Shown in pieces: positions 49,821 to 62,731 of a stretch of 64,000 nucleotides of DNA. The DNA is taken from contig NC_037255.1 of assembly GCF_000002425.4 (NCBI RefSeq), positions 5,834,063 through 5,898,062 on the forward strand. The letters run 5' to 3'. Origin of the DNA: Physcomitrium patens (taxonomy: Eukaryota; Streptophyta; Bryopsida; Funariales; Funariaceae). The notes under the pieces were generated by a model. The model did no database searches. It was not told where the DNA came from and saw only the letters and a list, made by a program, of their open reading frames with translations. The position numbers and the translations under genes were made by a program. The stretch's first letter is position 1, and each line of letters starts with the position of its first letter.

Positions 49821-50900
49821 GGTGACAAAGTGTTGAACACTCTGCAGACGAACAGGGAATATAACGCAAGAAATCCCGGATAGCTCGATGAAGTAGAAGA
49901 CTAAGAAACTCGATGCAGTCTGAAGAAGCGAGATCGCAAAAGGAAGCGTAAGATTGCGAGTGCCAGTGCAATGCGAAGCGATGCGAGGCGATGCGGTAAG
50001 ACGAACGCTCCACTTCCCAAAATTGAAAGTCGTCGACGAGGGGAATGGACAAGACGAACGAGATAGACAGAGAGCCTCACAGACAAACCCTCCCTCCCTC
50101 GCTCCCTTGGCTTCCAGGTGGACTGCCACTTCAGCATGTGAGTCAGCCTTTGGATCTCATTCGGGTTCCAGATGGCTTGCCATGTGATGCCACCTCAGCA
50201 AGTGGGACCCTTTCGAAACTGATTAGCCAGCTTGCACTCTCATCCGTTTTTTCTTCATCTGTCCGTCGCCCATGCGTGTCCAAGAAATTAGACAAGGTTA
50301 AGGGTTTATTACAATGGTCTAGTCAGAGAGGAGCCATTTGGATTTTCTGTTCATCTAGTACCAGCTGAGTACCTATTATGCTAAGATCCCTTACTTCCTT
50401 GGTAGGTGGAGAATTGGAGCTGGGAGGGCTCCATTGACTTCCCTAAGCATTCCATTGTAGGATTGTCGTAGTTTGGAGAGCACATCCTTTTTATGCTACA
50501 TGGGAATATACATTAGCATTAATGCATCATTCCTTGCTCATTGGTTAGGCTGGTAAAAAAACACCTGCATTTCTTATTTATAATAATCAAGTACATTCAT
50601 CATGTGATAGTTTACTGTGAAAAATGTGGTTTATAATGTCTTTGTATCTTGATTATTAAAATCAATGAAAACAAACTGCTCTCTAATAAATGTGGTTAGA
50701 ATTCTAATTTAATTATTAATTATTTTTGGATATGTTATTACATTATTTCATTCTTCAATATACAACATTTCAAAACAACTTTAATCTTATATCAAAAATT
50801 TAAAAAAATTATATTAGGTAATTTTATTTTACCATAAAATCTTTCTATATTGTGAAATTTGAAAAAAATTGGTAATTTCAATAAAGATTTTTTTCTTAAT
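49821..50900. promoter_or_regulatory. Leader and promoter side of the UCH gene
   Basis: Balanced composition to about 50,400, then a gradient into AT-rich DNA. The longest open frames here (minus 49,701-50,129 and plus 50,045-50,368) have no recognisable domain. The minus frame merely reads through the UCH start, and its upstream residues are not UCH-like. I take 49,821-50,200 as leader plus proximal promoter. Nothing else recognisable was seen. Confidence 0.5.
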
Positions 50901-50934
50901 AGAAAAAAAACCTTGCCCCATATTAGCTATCTTC

Positions 50935-51270
50935 TCTTCTTTAGCAATTTTTTTAGAATATTTTTAATATTTTATTTGAAAATTTTGTGGAGTGGTTCTC
51001 CTCTTTTTTAGCTTTTTAAAAAGATTTCATTCACTTCAAGAAGAGTTAGTATGAAGATGGAGTGTGTTTTAGAATAAAAAGAGAGCTAACCGCTCTTCAA
51101 GATCTTCAAGGATTTCTTTGGTGGTTTTCTTTGAGCAATTCTAGTATTTTGTTTGGAGATTTTTGAAAAACGGTTCCTTTCTCTATTAGCTTTTCAAGAA
51201 GCTCTTACTTGCTTTGAGAAGAGTTAATATGAAGATAGAGTGAATTTTTTGATAAAAAAAAATCAATTGC
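50935..51270. repeat. Imperfect tandem duplication, about 175-bp unit
   Basis: Two diverged copies, about 50,935-51,090 and 51,115-51,270, share ordered landmarks: gagtggttctcct or acggttccttt, then agctttttaaaaag or agcttttcaagaag, then agaagagttagtatgaagat or gagaagagttaatatgaaga. They lie left of fossil B1 and may belong to its LTR or leader. Confidence 0.7.
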
Positions 51271-51348
51271 CTTATGTTAATATGATCATTAGCTTTATTT
51301 GTTCATAAAATATGTCATAGAAAAATTTAAAAAGTAAAATTTAATGAG

Positions 51349-51377
<29 letters not shown>
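51349..51377. repeat. (TA)n microsatellite
   Basis: About 14 TA dinucleotides between the tandem duplication and the gag region of fossil B1. Confidence 0.9.
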
Positions 51378-51379
<2 letters not shown>

Positions 51380-51639
51380 ATTGAGTAGCTCTATAAAGAG
51401 TCATCACTTGATCAAATGTAATGAAATATGGAACTATGGTGCTTAGTTGAGTGAAGAAGAAATGACAACTTTTACATAGTATTAAGAGTATAAAATAGTG
51501 GACTTCATTTAAATAAAAGATACTATTTGACCATCTCTAGTTGTAGCCATAAATCATATGCTTTTTTAAAGAAAACACTCTTATTATGATATTTGGTGCT
51601 TTGATTGAAAGCAAATTTAGAGCTATTAGATTGGTCAAA

Positions 51640-54600
51640 GCAAGTTAAAGGATACAAAGTAAAGTGACTCAAATAGAAGAAGTAGTTAGAATCTTGTAGA
51701 GGAATTTTTAAGGGCTATACAGATAATTATGAGTCAACAAGTTGCCAATGAAAATAGGTAAAGAGCTATTAAAGAATTGAAAAATATTATTGATAAAGTA
51801 AAAAGATTTGATTGAAAAAAAATCATTTGGCTTTTGAGGATCTACACTTATAAAATGGAAATCTATAAAGTTCCAAAAGACAAGATGATTGAGACCTTTA
51901 ATCTAGACATTATTTTAAAAATCAAAGAAATAGTAAAATAACTATATTAGAGCATCCATATAAATAAATGAGCTAGATTTGAAGAAAGATAGAAAGATAA
52001 ATATTTTGATGAGAATGCTAAAAAGACATCTAATAGATGATTTCTTGATCAGATAGAATAATAATCAAGTAGTAAGCCTCATTGCTAAGCAATAATGTAT
52101 AAAGGCTAAAACATTATGGATAAGAATAGAAAAAATATTAATGATAGATGTGAAGTCTTATACAACAATTTTGCATGCTTCTAGTCTATTAAGTTCTTCA
52201 AAAGATAAGTCTATAGTCAAAGACATACTTAAAAAATTAATGAGAGACATGAGAGAGTTGAAAGTAGAAATGAATGTTTTAAAGAAAAACACAAGGTCAC
52301 ATAATTCATAATTGGTTGAAGGATCAAAGGGATTTGTAGTAAGATGCATTTGGTTTGATGATCCAAATGACACACATGGTAACTGTGGATCATATGAAGA
52401 TATCATAAAGAATGGCATTATTACCTTCAAAGAAGGCAAAATTAGATATGCTCCAACAAATAGGTATTTGGAGACTAATTTTAAGAGAAGTAGCATAAAA
52501 AAATTGATAGAAGTTAAATAGAGAAGAATCAATTCTTCACATAGTAAGGAGATAGAAATATTTATCATTGAGATTGAATACACCAAGATGAGAATCTTTA
52601 CATATATATATCTAAAAAATTGATGATGAAGGGAGTACAAGTTAATAAAAGACTAATTGGCTAGAATGATCCAATTGAGACAACCTCTATCAACACCTAT
52701 TTGATAAGTGAATATGATAAGAAGGAATCCTATGATGTATCAATGGAGGTCAAGTGAGATAGCATTCATGAAGAAGAAGAGGTAGAAGAGCCAATTAATA
52801 AAAAAAAGGTCCCAAGTGGTAGAAAGGCTATTCTAGAAGAACGGTTAGCAAACAACTTAAGACAAGAAGCATGGCTTTTTGCTTTATACCTAAGAATTAA
52901 TACTCCACTTCTAAAAGAAAAATAAAAATGAAGATAATTAATATTTTGAGGTAGTTGTATATCACTGAAACAAGGATAGAAATCAAGGTGTTAGATAACA
53001 GCTTTCATTATATCAGGATACAATGCCATGATGTTGAGAAGTCAATATAATTTTTCACAGTAAGACCAAATCATGAGTGGCATAGAAATCTACTTAAAAA
53101 AACTTCTATTAATCATGAGCATGATGATTTTTTGGATCTTTAAATTGTATACAGAGAATATGAGGTGCCATAGATGTAAAACAATCATCTATTATAGCAT
53201 GCTTTGATGTATAGAAGAATAGATATAGGATTTGGAATTTAATAAAATAAGAATTTTTGGATTTTTAGAATGTTAAAGATTTAGATTCTAAGTATAAAAG
53301 ATCAATTAAGAAGATTGAAAGAAAATTAAAAAGAATTAGTATGTTTTTGAGTAATAAATTTATTTCTAGAGTTATTGAAGAAGAAAGATTTTCAAATGAT
53401 GTTTTATAAGTTTTAGAAAATTTATAAGGAGAAGTTACTATGTCTAATGATATCATAATAGAGATTTATTGAAGAGATTTATATGAAGAGATATTAAAGA
53501 TAGTTTTTGAAGTAAGGTTGATTAGATGTTATAGCTTAGAAACTAAAGCAATTATAAATATTAAATATAAGATTGTAGCAAAGAAGGTGAAGCCAATGAA
53601 AACACAAGTGCCACTAGACTCTAAAGATCATATTAAGAAGGCTAAAAAAGAGCCTAAATTGAAAGAGACAAGAAGGATTGAGTATAATTTTATAGAGGAG
53701 ACATTGGCTAAGCTGAAGATTGAAAGGAGTGAGTTCTTGAAAGAATCTTAAAGGAAAAGATTTTGAGAAATAATCTCAATGCAAGATAAGGTTTATATCT
53801 CTTCATCGAATGAAATTAGATGTATTAATTTAATGGTTATTGCACCAATGGTTATATTTATTAGTCCACATGTACATTGGAATTTAAAACCAATTCTTGT
53901 ATCAAAAGCCTTATTACCTAAATTGGTGAATCTATTGAAAGAAAAGATACAAATGGAATTGCTTAAACCATTTATAGCTCCGTATTTTAAACAATGGTTT
54001 ATAATGCCAAAGAAGTTTGGAACTTTGAGATTCATCTAAGACATGCAACCATTCAACAAGGTGATAATTAGAAATAAAGAATTGGAACTAATTGTGGGTA
54101 AAGTTGTCAAGACTTTTGCAAGATATGCCATCTATTCTATTGAAAATCTTTATTCAGATTATGATCAATTTCAACTTGCATCAAAAAGTAGAAATTTGAT
54201 AACTATAAAGACTCATTTGAAACTTATGAAGATGAGTACTTTGTGTCAAGGTGCTACAAATTTAATAGCTTATATATAAAGTACTATAAATCAAATCTTA
54301 AAGGAATTTATGCCTAAAAAGATTATTCTTTTTGTGGATGATATACTTAAGAAATGCTACAGAGATGATGCCAAAGACTTAATATTTGATGCTAATGGAT
54401 GTAAAAGATTTGAGAAGGATGATATTAAAGATATAGAGAAGATTTTAAAGAGGCTTGAAGAAGTAAATCTAACCTTGTCCATTGATAAGTTCAAATTTGG
54501 AATAAATAAGATTATAGTGGTTGAACAGTTATGTGAGAGGTATGGTAGAAAAACTAATCTTGAAAAGGTTGATGCTATTGCTAATATGAAGATATGTAGT

Positions 54601-55970
54601 AGCATCATTAAAATAAAAAGATTTTTAGAAGCTTGTGTCTTCTATCAGATTTAGATTCTTCATTTTACTTACATAGGTGAGCCACTATATAATCTATTAA
54701 AAAAAGAAACTAAATTCAAATATAATCAAAAGCAAAAACTAGCCATAGAGGGTCTAGAAGAGATCTTCAAGTCATCACCAATCTTAAAGCAAGTTGACTA
54801 TGATTGTCGCAGATCAGATGTTATTATTGTTGATATAAGCCCAATTGCTATTGGTTGGACTATTGGTCAAGATGATACAAGAGAGAGAAGATTTGCTATC
54901 AAGTTTGGGGCAAAAATTAGATAAGACTTATAAAGACATTAGATACCAATCCTATGTCTATATTTTGAGAGATAGTTTTTTGTAGAAGAAGCCAAAGACG
55001 AAAGATGGAATATTATTTAAAATAGTAAATGATGCAAAGATAAAGAATCAAATTCTCAAGGAGTTTTATGATATACTTTGGATAGGTCATAAAGAAATTT
55101 GAGCTACCTAATATAAAATTAAAGAATAATATTAATAGAAAGATTTCTACAAAGATATCAAGGATTTTATAAATTCATACATTGAATTCCAATTATAGTT
55201 CAAAGTCTAATTTAGAGATGAATTACATCCTATCTATTCATTTATTTTGCATATTCAATAGATAATTGACTTCGTAGCTATACTATTGAGATTATAGAAT
55301 ATGAAGTATAATGTTTTGGCAAATTAAGAGCTTTCAAATTATGTTGAAGGCAGATATGGTAACATTAGAAGGATGAGAATTGATCAAGGTGAATTGAATT
55401 AATGTTGGGCCAAAAGCCAATTTTTCTTGTAGAAGATTCTGTGCTTACTTGGACATTATTCAATTGAAAGGATGGCATTATAATAAAGAGATTATTAGAG
55501 CTTCAAATTCAATAGCTTGAAAGATTGCCTAGAGATCAAAAAATTACATTTTAAAAATTAAAAGCTGTCAAGTTGAGTAACAAAGAAAGATTTGGCAAGA
55601 CTCATTGTTTGAAATCCAAATCAATTGAATTTGGAGATTAGATGTTATTGTTTGATAGTAGTTTAAAGTATTAATATAACATCCTTAGAAAGTTTGCTTG
55701 AAGATGGTTTGGTATATACGTGGTGGTGATAATACATAATAATACCATCTATTTTTATTATAAATTAACTAATACAAGGCTAAAGTTATCTATGGCTGAA
55801 AAATAGATAAACGAATTTAAAAAGAAAAATAACATATTTAATCCAAATGATCTTATAAATTTTAAAAATATAAATTTGGAACAAATAAAAGATATAAAAT
55901 TATCTAAAAGAAATGAAGATATTTAGGTTGGTACATACCATAGAATGTGCATGTTTGGAAGGAATAGACA
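51640..55970 (+). mobile_element. Fossil Ty3/gypsy element B1 (plus strand), second pol lineage
   Basis: Parts in order: gag (about 51,640-52,520) ending in a zinc-knuckle-like segment (around 52,340, RCIWFDDPNDTHGNC); a protease/linker region (about 52,700-53,500); reverse transcriptase (about 53,780-54,640, with LRFI, NKVIIRN, YDQFQL and an FVDD-type catalytic motif); RNase H (about 54,650-54,960); and integrase (about 54,980-55,950). The reverse transcriptase is clearly not that of family A. No LTR pair was identified around it, so its ends are approximate. It is heavily decayed, with dozens of breaks, and is old. Confidence 0.7.
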
Positions 55971-56275
55971 TTATGCTAAATAGTGGTATAATATGTAAAA
56001 ATAACATAAAATATTATTAAAATTTTATTTAAAATTAAAAAAATAGAAAAATAATAATAATAAATAATTATAAATATTAATAGTTTATCTCCAAAGATAA
56101 GTCAAGATATGTTGGTATAGACTTGAGATGGAATAGTAAGATGCTAAGATAAAGAGACATGGACTAAGGTGGAGTGACATGGACTTGTGTTGTCTTTTAG
56201 ACCTCTCTCTCTTTCTTCTTTATTTGGGTTATCTTCTCTTAGCTATAATCAACCATTCTTTGGCAGTTTTCTTAT

Positions 56276-57296
56276 ACGGAAATAAGAGTGAAGCCTTCTT
56301 CATTCTTATTAATGCTTTTTTAGTCTTTAATCTTGTTTCAAGACTTTCAAGTCTTTTTTTCTTTAGCAATAGCCATTCTTGTTTAATATTATATCATCTT
56401 TGAGTGATTCTTTAGTCTTTTCAAGTGACGTAAGAGTGTATTGATCTTTTAGTTATTTGAGATTTATATCTTTATTAATTTGAAAAAAATTCTGATTCAT
56501 TATTCTTATTTTATACTAAAAATGAGTAGATTATTTTATTTCTATAATTTTATTTTTGAAAGATGATAAACATTTACTTTTAAACTAATTTTTAATTTTA
56601 TAATATTGATTTTTTTTTCTTAAAGAGTAGATTTTTTTTCTATATGGAAATTTTCATTCAATATTAGAGATTATAGATTATCCTCCTTTAATTTAATTTT
56701 TAATTTTTTTTGAATTGTCTTTAGAAGAAAAAATTATAGGTATTATTCTTGACAAAAATAAAAACAGATCTATAACTATTATAGATCTTTACAAGCTTAT
56801 CAATATTTTTAGGATAGAAATCTTACATATTTCTAATGTGAATAATAGATGTATTATTATTATATCTATAGAAGAAATTAACAATAAAATTTGAATTCTA
56901 TGCCAAAAAATTTTGTAATTAAGAGAAGCAAGTAAATCAAGTTTGCAATTGAATTTCAAGGATCTTTTTAGTATAAATATAAGAGAGGCAAGAATAAGTA
57001 TGCTAGAGAAGTTTGATAGAATTAGGTCAAAATTTTTATGGTTTTTATAACAAATAAAGTTCAATTTAATCTTACATCTTTTCTAATATCTTGATGAATT
57101 TACTCAAGTTGGATTCATAATAGCACTTCTTTTTAGGAGTACCCTTTCTTATTTTGCACCTTTGATAGAAAAAAATTTACAACTATTTTGTGATTTGAAT
57201 TCATTCTTGAAAGTATTTACAACTACATTTGAAAAAAGTAATTGTCAAAAGTTAGTAGAGACCAAGCTCGTATCTCTATGACAAAAATTACTTTGT
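56276..57296 (+). mobile_element. 5' fragment of a family-A gypsy element
   Basis: 56,276-about 56,480 is the right half of a plus-oriented family-A LTR (contains gaagccttcttcattctt). It is followed by leader and gag sequence collinear with 30,566-31,390 of fossil A1. It stops abruptly near 57,296, where unrelated sequence begins. It is a truncated fossil. Confidence 0.65.
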
Positions 57297-59508
57297 TAGG
57301 ATAGAAAGAAATTGCCTTAAAAAAGAATTGGGCTCCTAGCTATCATTAATTATTCAATCAAGTCTTAAGATAAAAAAGTACCAAATTTATATATAAATTT
57401 TTTGTGCCTTTGAATTACATATTTTATCTTCAACTTTCTATTAACTCTTCATAAAAATTCCAAATATAACAAATTTTTTATAAAAAATATAGGTCTTAAA
57501 ATTATTCTTATGGCCACACCTTTTAATCTCTAAAAGATATAATAAAACTCCTTGTATCTTCAAAAGAGAAATAATATATCTTAAAAAGACACCTTAACTT
57601 CAAACGGCTATAATTTCATCATCCTAACTCTAAAACCTCTAAAATTTGTACACAAAATATAGTAAAATCCTAAACCTTATAATACTTTCTTTTGATTTTC
57701 AAATTTTCTTTTTGAAGTTACTAAAATCCTTATTATGGTTGCAAAAACCTCTTGAGAGCCTATTGGACATGGCTTTTGATCGATAAAGATGAAGATCTTC
57801 ATCCCTTGCCTTTATCTATCCATATCTTACATTCATCTTTCCAAATAAGCTTCTTAGAGGTTGAAATCTTCATCTTTGAGTTACAATCTTTTCTTTAAAT
57901 TATATACTAAATATCTAAATCTTATATAATTTAAATATTATAATTTTAATGATAGCTCCATTTAACTCATGTAAGGTATATGTGGCATTATCATGGATTT
58001 TAACTACCACAATTGGTCTAAACCATTGTTTTATAAATTTCTTTATAATACTATGATGATGTTTAAAGCTACTATTATAAATTGAAACCTACTTTCTAAT
58101 CTCTATAGGCTTAGGCCTCAACCTATGAATTTTATCAAACTTTTTTTTTATTTTTTAATCTTACTTTTTTTAACCTCTTAATTGTAATTTGTAGGTCTTT
58201 AGATAATTATTTTAATTATTAGATTTAAAGCTTTAATAATCTTTTTTTTTATAAATATTATCTTTTTAAGATAAAAATAACTATATATCATAGATTTCTT
58301 CAGCTAGCATAATAGGTTTTTGTCCTAATATTAAATCTATGGGCATATAATTAGTGACAATATTATAAGTAGTCCTATCAACTTATAAAGCAAATGGAAG
58401 CAATTTAGGCCATTGAATTGGCTTATTCTTATATATCTTAATCAATATATAAATGATATGAGAATGATCTCTCTTACTATTTTCATTGGCTGTAGGATTA
58501 TAAGAAGTAGTCAACTTCAATTAAATTCCATACGTATTAAAAAAAATCTTCAACAACATCAAATTTTCTTCTATTAGTTCTCATCTTCTAAATGCTACTA
58601 TATCTACTGAAGATATCTTTCAATATAAATCCACATACTACTTTTGTGGTTTTGGTTTCTAAAGCTCTTCCTTTAATATAATTTGATAGTTCTTTTCTTG
58701 CCAAAATGAGGTATTTTATATCCCAAAGTCTTGATGGCATAGCTATCAAATCAATTATCTATTAGAAATGTATAGAAGGTGGATAAGTAGTATATAATCC
58801 ATCTCTAAATCTAACCTTAAAATGTAATTGACACTCTATGCATGAACTCACAAAGTCTTCTATATCCCTGTCTAAGCCCTTCTATCAATATATTTTTATT
58901 GATCTTGATATATGTAGCTCAAATTCTTCTATATCCTACTCAAAATATCATGATATTTTCTTAATTTTTTTAATTTAATTTCAAGGTCTTGTGCTACCCT
59001 CAATGAAATATTGTCACCTCTTTCTGGCCTCTTTCATAGAAATCCATCTTTAAGTACATAACTATAGGATTTATGGCTAATATTTTTGAAGGTTTTATCT
59101 ATCCATCATTCTTATTTCTCTATTGTGCTCAAATAAATTCGAATATCTTTTATTTTAACTTTATAAAAATATTTATAAAAAATTTAAATCTCATTACCAA
59201 AATTCATTCTACTAATAACAAATTAATTTTCATAACTCTTCTCTTCTTAATCTTGACTTTTTTTTCATGTGCCATCATCCCTTCTTCAAAAAAACACCTA
59301 AGTCTAAATAATATATTTGCCACCAAGTTCTCTTTATTAATAGTATGTATTAAATAAGATTCAATATACATATTACTACTACGCTATCCATTTTAGCATG
59401 GAAATGTCTAGAATTATGTAATTAATTATCATTCTAAGTAATGACAAATAATCTATTTCTAAAACTATACTTGTTCTAATCAAATAGTTTTTTTAGTCTT
59501 TAAAGCAG
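57297..59508 (-). mobile_element. 3' fragment of a family-B gypsy element (minus strand)
   Basis: Reading leftward: RNase H/H2C2 remnants (about 59,400-58,960), an integrase core (about 58,960-58,260, with a recognisable NWPxLLPYALWADRTT-like stretch in decayed form) and an LTR-like block (about 57,960-57,300). The last is the reverse of the repeats at 32 kb, 59.5 kb and 62.7 kb. It is cut by the family-A fragment on the left and the repeat at 59,509 on the right. It is broken and incomplete. Confidence 0.6.
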
Positions 59509-61015
59509 TGTCATGTTGTGCTTTAATGTGTTTATATATTTAATACACAATATACTAGACAACATGGTAAAAGACATGTTAGTGGATTTTTATTGGTTAT
59601 GGAATGTGGATAGATTATTGTTCTGAAAAGATGTCGTTTAAAAGGGATTCTATTAGAATTTATTAACTTTATTTTCTTTTGATAGTGATTTTTGAATTTG
59701 ATCTTATTAGTAGTAACTTTTAAACATTTAGAGTCACCCTTATTAGATATTGGTGATCCTTGAAGTTTTATTTTGGTTCTTTTATTTGATATTTTTGGCA
59801 TATAATATATAAATCTTGTATGAAAAGGGATTGAAGAGAGATTTTGGTGGCAAAAAAGATAGTTAAGGCAGTCATATGAATGAATGGAGATGGATGATAT
59901 AAATCTCTATTCCTATTGGTCAAAAATCATTACTAATGGACTTCAAGGAGGCTACTTGAGACTATATTAGGAATTAGGGTTAGTCTTTTGAGATGATTTT
60001 AAACATCAGAGGCTAGGATCAACAAGTTTATATTTTTGGCTATAGTTTTGGTGTAAATTTTGAATTATTTGGAATTTTTATGAAGGAGATATAAGTGCTC
60101 AAAGTCAAGGTGTTGATTTTGTATCTATTATCACTCTTTTTGATATAATGCATGCATACATAAAGCAATAAAGTATTGGCATATTATTTGAAGGATTTCA
60201 AGTTGTAATAAAAGTGATATTAGAAGTTGAAGTAAGCACTTGGAATCTAAGGAGTAGTAAGTGATGTCAATTACTAATGGTTGTATTTTGAGCTATATCT
60301 TGTATAATTTGTCAAGATTTTGGCTAAAAATTTCTAAGAATGTGTATTTTTATGTTATTAAAATTTATATATAAGTTTTGTGGCATTTGGATTTTAGATT
60401 TGTGAGATATGAAGAAAATAGTACTCAGGTACTTGTGAATTAGGATTTTAGAGCATTTGCTAGGGATTTTAAGATGCTAGATGATTGGTAGCGAATTTAT
60501 AGTTGAATTTTTTTGAAGTAAAGCTTAAGGATAAATTCTATAATATCTGTAAATTTGAAAAAAATTGAATGGTTGAATTAAGAGATATGAATTTCTAAAA
60601 TTCGAGAAGAAGAAATCTTTTGCAAGAATATTATATTTTGAAGGGATTTTATTATAATTTGAACATTTTATATAAAGTAAAGGAGTTTTTGGAAGTCAAG
60701 ACTTTATATGTATATTGAAGATGGATATATAGAGCTATGGTTAAATTTTGATATAAAGGTGAGCTTTTGAGAAGAGATTATGGATTTTCTTTGAAATTAT
60801 TAAAAATCTAACTTATCAAAAAATGGTTAATTATGATTTGATATAGTTAAGAATATTAGGAAATTTATAGATATTTTAGAAAGTCTTATATATAAACCTT
60901 CTTAAATATAAAAAATTGTATTCATATAATATCTTTTTGATATTGTAGTATTTATTTGTTTTCTACTTTATAGATTACATAACTTATTGTAACTTGGCTA
61001 ATAAGTCAAAACTAA
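59509..61015 (+). repeat. Family-B LTR-like repeat, copy 1
   Basis: Begins TGTCATGTTGTG and aligns along its length with the copy that starts at 62,732. The right edge is uncertain because copy 2 runs off the window before its end. No coding content. Confidence 0.65.
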
Positions 61016-62731
61016 ATTCTCTACAACTAAGTACCTAGTATATTCTTAGATAGAAAATCACGCAATACAATAGTAGTGAGTGCTCTCCAAAGCTTTTTTT
61101 TAACTTGTAGATAAGTCTTTTGCTTCTTTGTAAGAATCTTGGCTCCAAATCTTATAGCAAATCTTTTCTCTTCCACATTGAAATAAGACCAAATTCTCTA
61201 ATGTCTAAAATTTCACCAAATCCATAACAACAAAGATCTTGATATAATATAAGATCAAGCATATCATAACAAAATTGAAAGTAAGTAAATAGAATGGAAC
61301 ATAAAAGATAATACTGAATAAAAGAGAATAGAATTAAATAAAATTAAATAAAATAGAACAAGAAAAAGCAACCAAGCTTTACTAAGAGCAAGTATCTGAA
61401 GCTATACTTGACCAAATGCCCAAATGGCTTCAACAAGTCCTATTTATACTTTATTCAATTATCCTAGAACTTTTTAGAATATCTTAAATAGTAGGCCTTA
61501 CTAAGTTAATTGTTCTTTTAGAAGATTTTGGAGGTGGGCTTTACCATAATAACCTTCATAAGTTTTTTTAAAAGATTCTATAGTCGATCCTATATGAACC
61601 ATCATCCTAACTTCAATAAACATCATCTTTCTTGCCATAGTTTTATATTTAATTTGAATTTTAGCCTCATATTTTAATCCATGGCTTGTAGCAAGTCTAC
61701 CATTTGCTACAATAACTCTTCATAATTTCTTCTTTAGTGTATTTCTATTATAGTATTTTTATCTATAAATATAGCTAAATTCTTTAGAACTTTTATCAAA
61801 TCATTTTCTAAACCTATTTCTTCTATTACTCCAATTATTGCTTTATTATTTGAAACTAGATCCATTTTTTTAAAGTTTATTTTTATTTTTATTTTTATTT
61901 TATTTCTTAATTCTTCTTTTATTTATATAATCTAAATCTTTAAATCTTTGAAGATTTATAAATCCATTATAAGTCAAGTTCAAAAATCTAAAACTCATAT
62001 TATTTACATTGAAGTTTGTAGATGATTTATTTGTACTCATGTGTCTCTATCCTATAAGGGTATTTTTTAGAAATCTACAAAGTTGTTTCTTAGCTCTAAA
62101 GATAAGCCTTTTAATTTTTCTTTGTTTCTTTCATGGATAGGTTTTACAATAATAAATTGCATAGCTTTTCTTCCATCTTAATTATAAATCTTAATATGAT
62201 ATGAACCATCATACAAGATTCTAGTCTTCATTCTAGGAACTATAACATAGGATTGATTAAGTATTATTGGATATGTAGCAAAGTTTTACACAAAAAAATT
62301 TTGATCTACCTCCTTATTTTTAATCCTAGTCTTTAAAGTTGAACAAGTTCCATAAAAATTATCTTGTTGGTTGTTTGAAGCTCTAATTACTCAATCATGA
62401 TTAAAATCAATTGGCATCTTGTTCTCCTTGTATATTTGCCTTGATATGAGGTTACTTCAGATCCATAATCAATTAAGGCCAAAATTAGTTCTTTAAAGTC
62501 TTTCAACCTTATATATATCTTTATTATAGTTCTATCCCAATAAAGAACTAAATAGCTCTATTTTACATTCCATCATTATTACATTTATAATAAGTATTTA
62601 TACATGCTTCTTATATATTCTTCTTTATCTATGTAAAGTTCAAAGATTTACATTCTATTTGATACTTTTGTATGGCTTCAATATATTTAAATAAAGTCTT
62701 ATCTTTAAAATTCATTCATGCTTAAATACAT
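61016..62731 (-). mobile_element. Family-C LTR-like block plus minus-strand protease-region fragment
   Basis: 61,240-61,640 matches the LTR-like block at 42,120-42,590 in the same orientation (shared phrases include gtcctatttata followed by a shared T-rich block). To its right, about 62,560-62,100, minus-strand frames resemble the protease/linker region of gypsy elements of the family-B lineage. The rest is AT-rich remnant. It is fragmentary and broken, and assignment to one element is uncertain. Confidence 0.45.

Noticed and set aside
49701-50129. 142-residue longer amino terminus for the UCH protein
   Set aside because: Residues before MGDVGKKRW are not UCH-like, and the 234-residue model places all catalytic residues as in human UCHL3.
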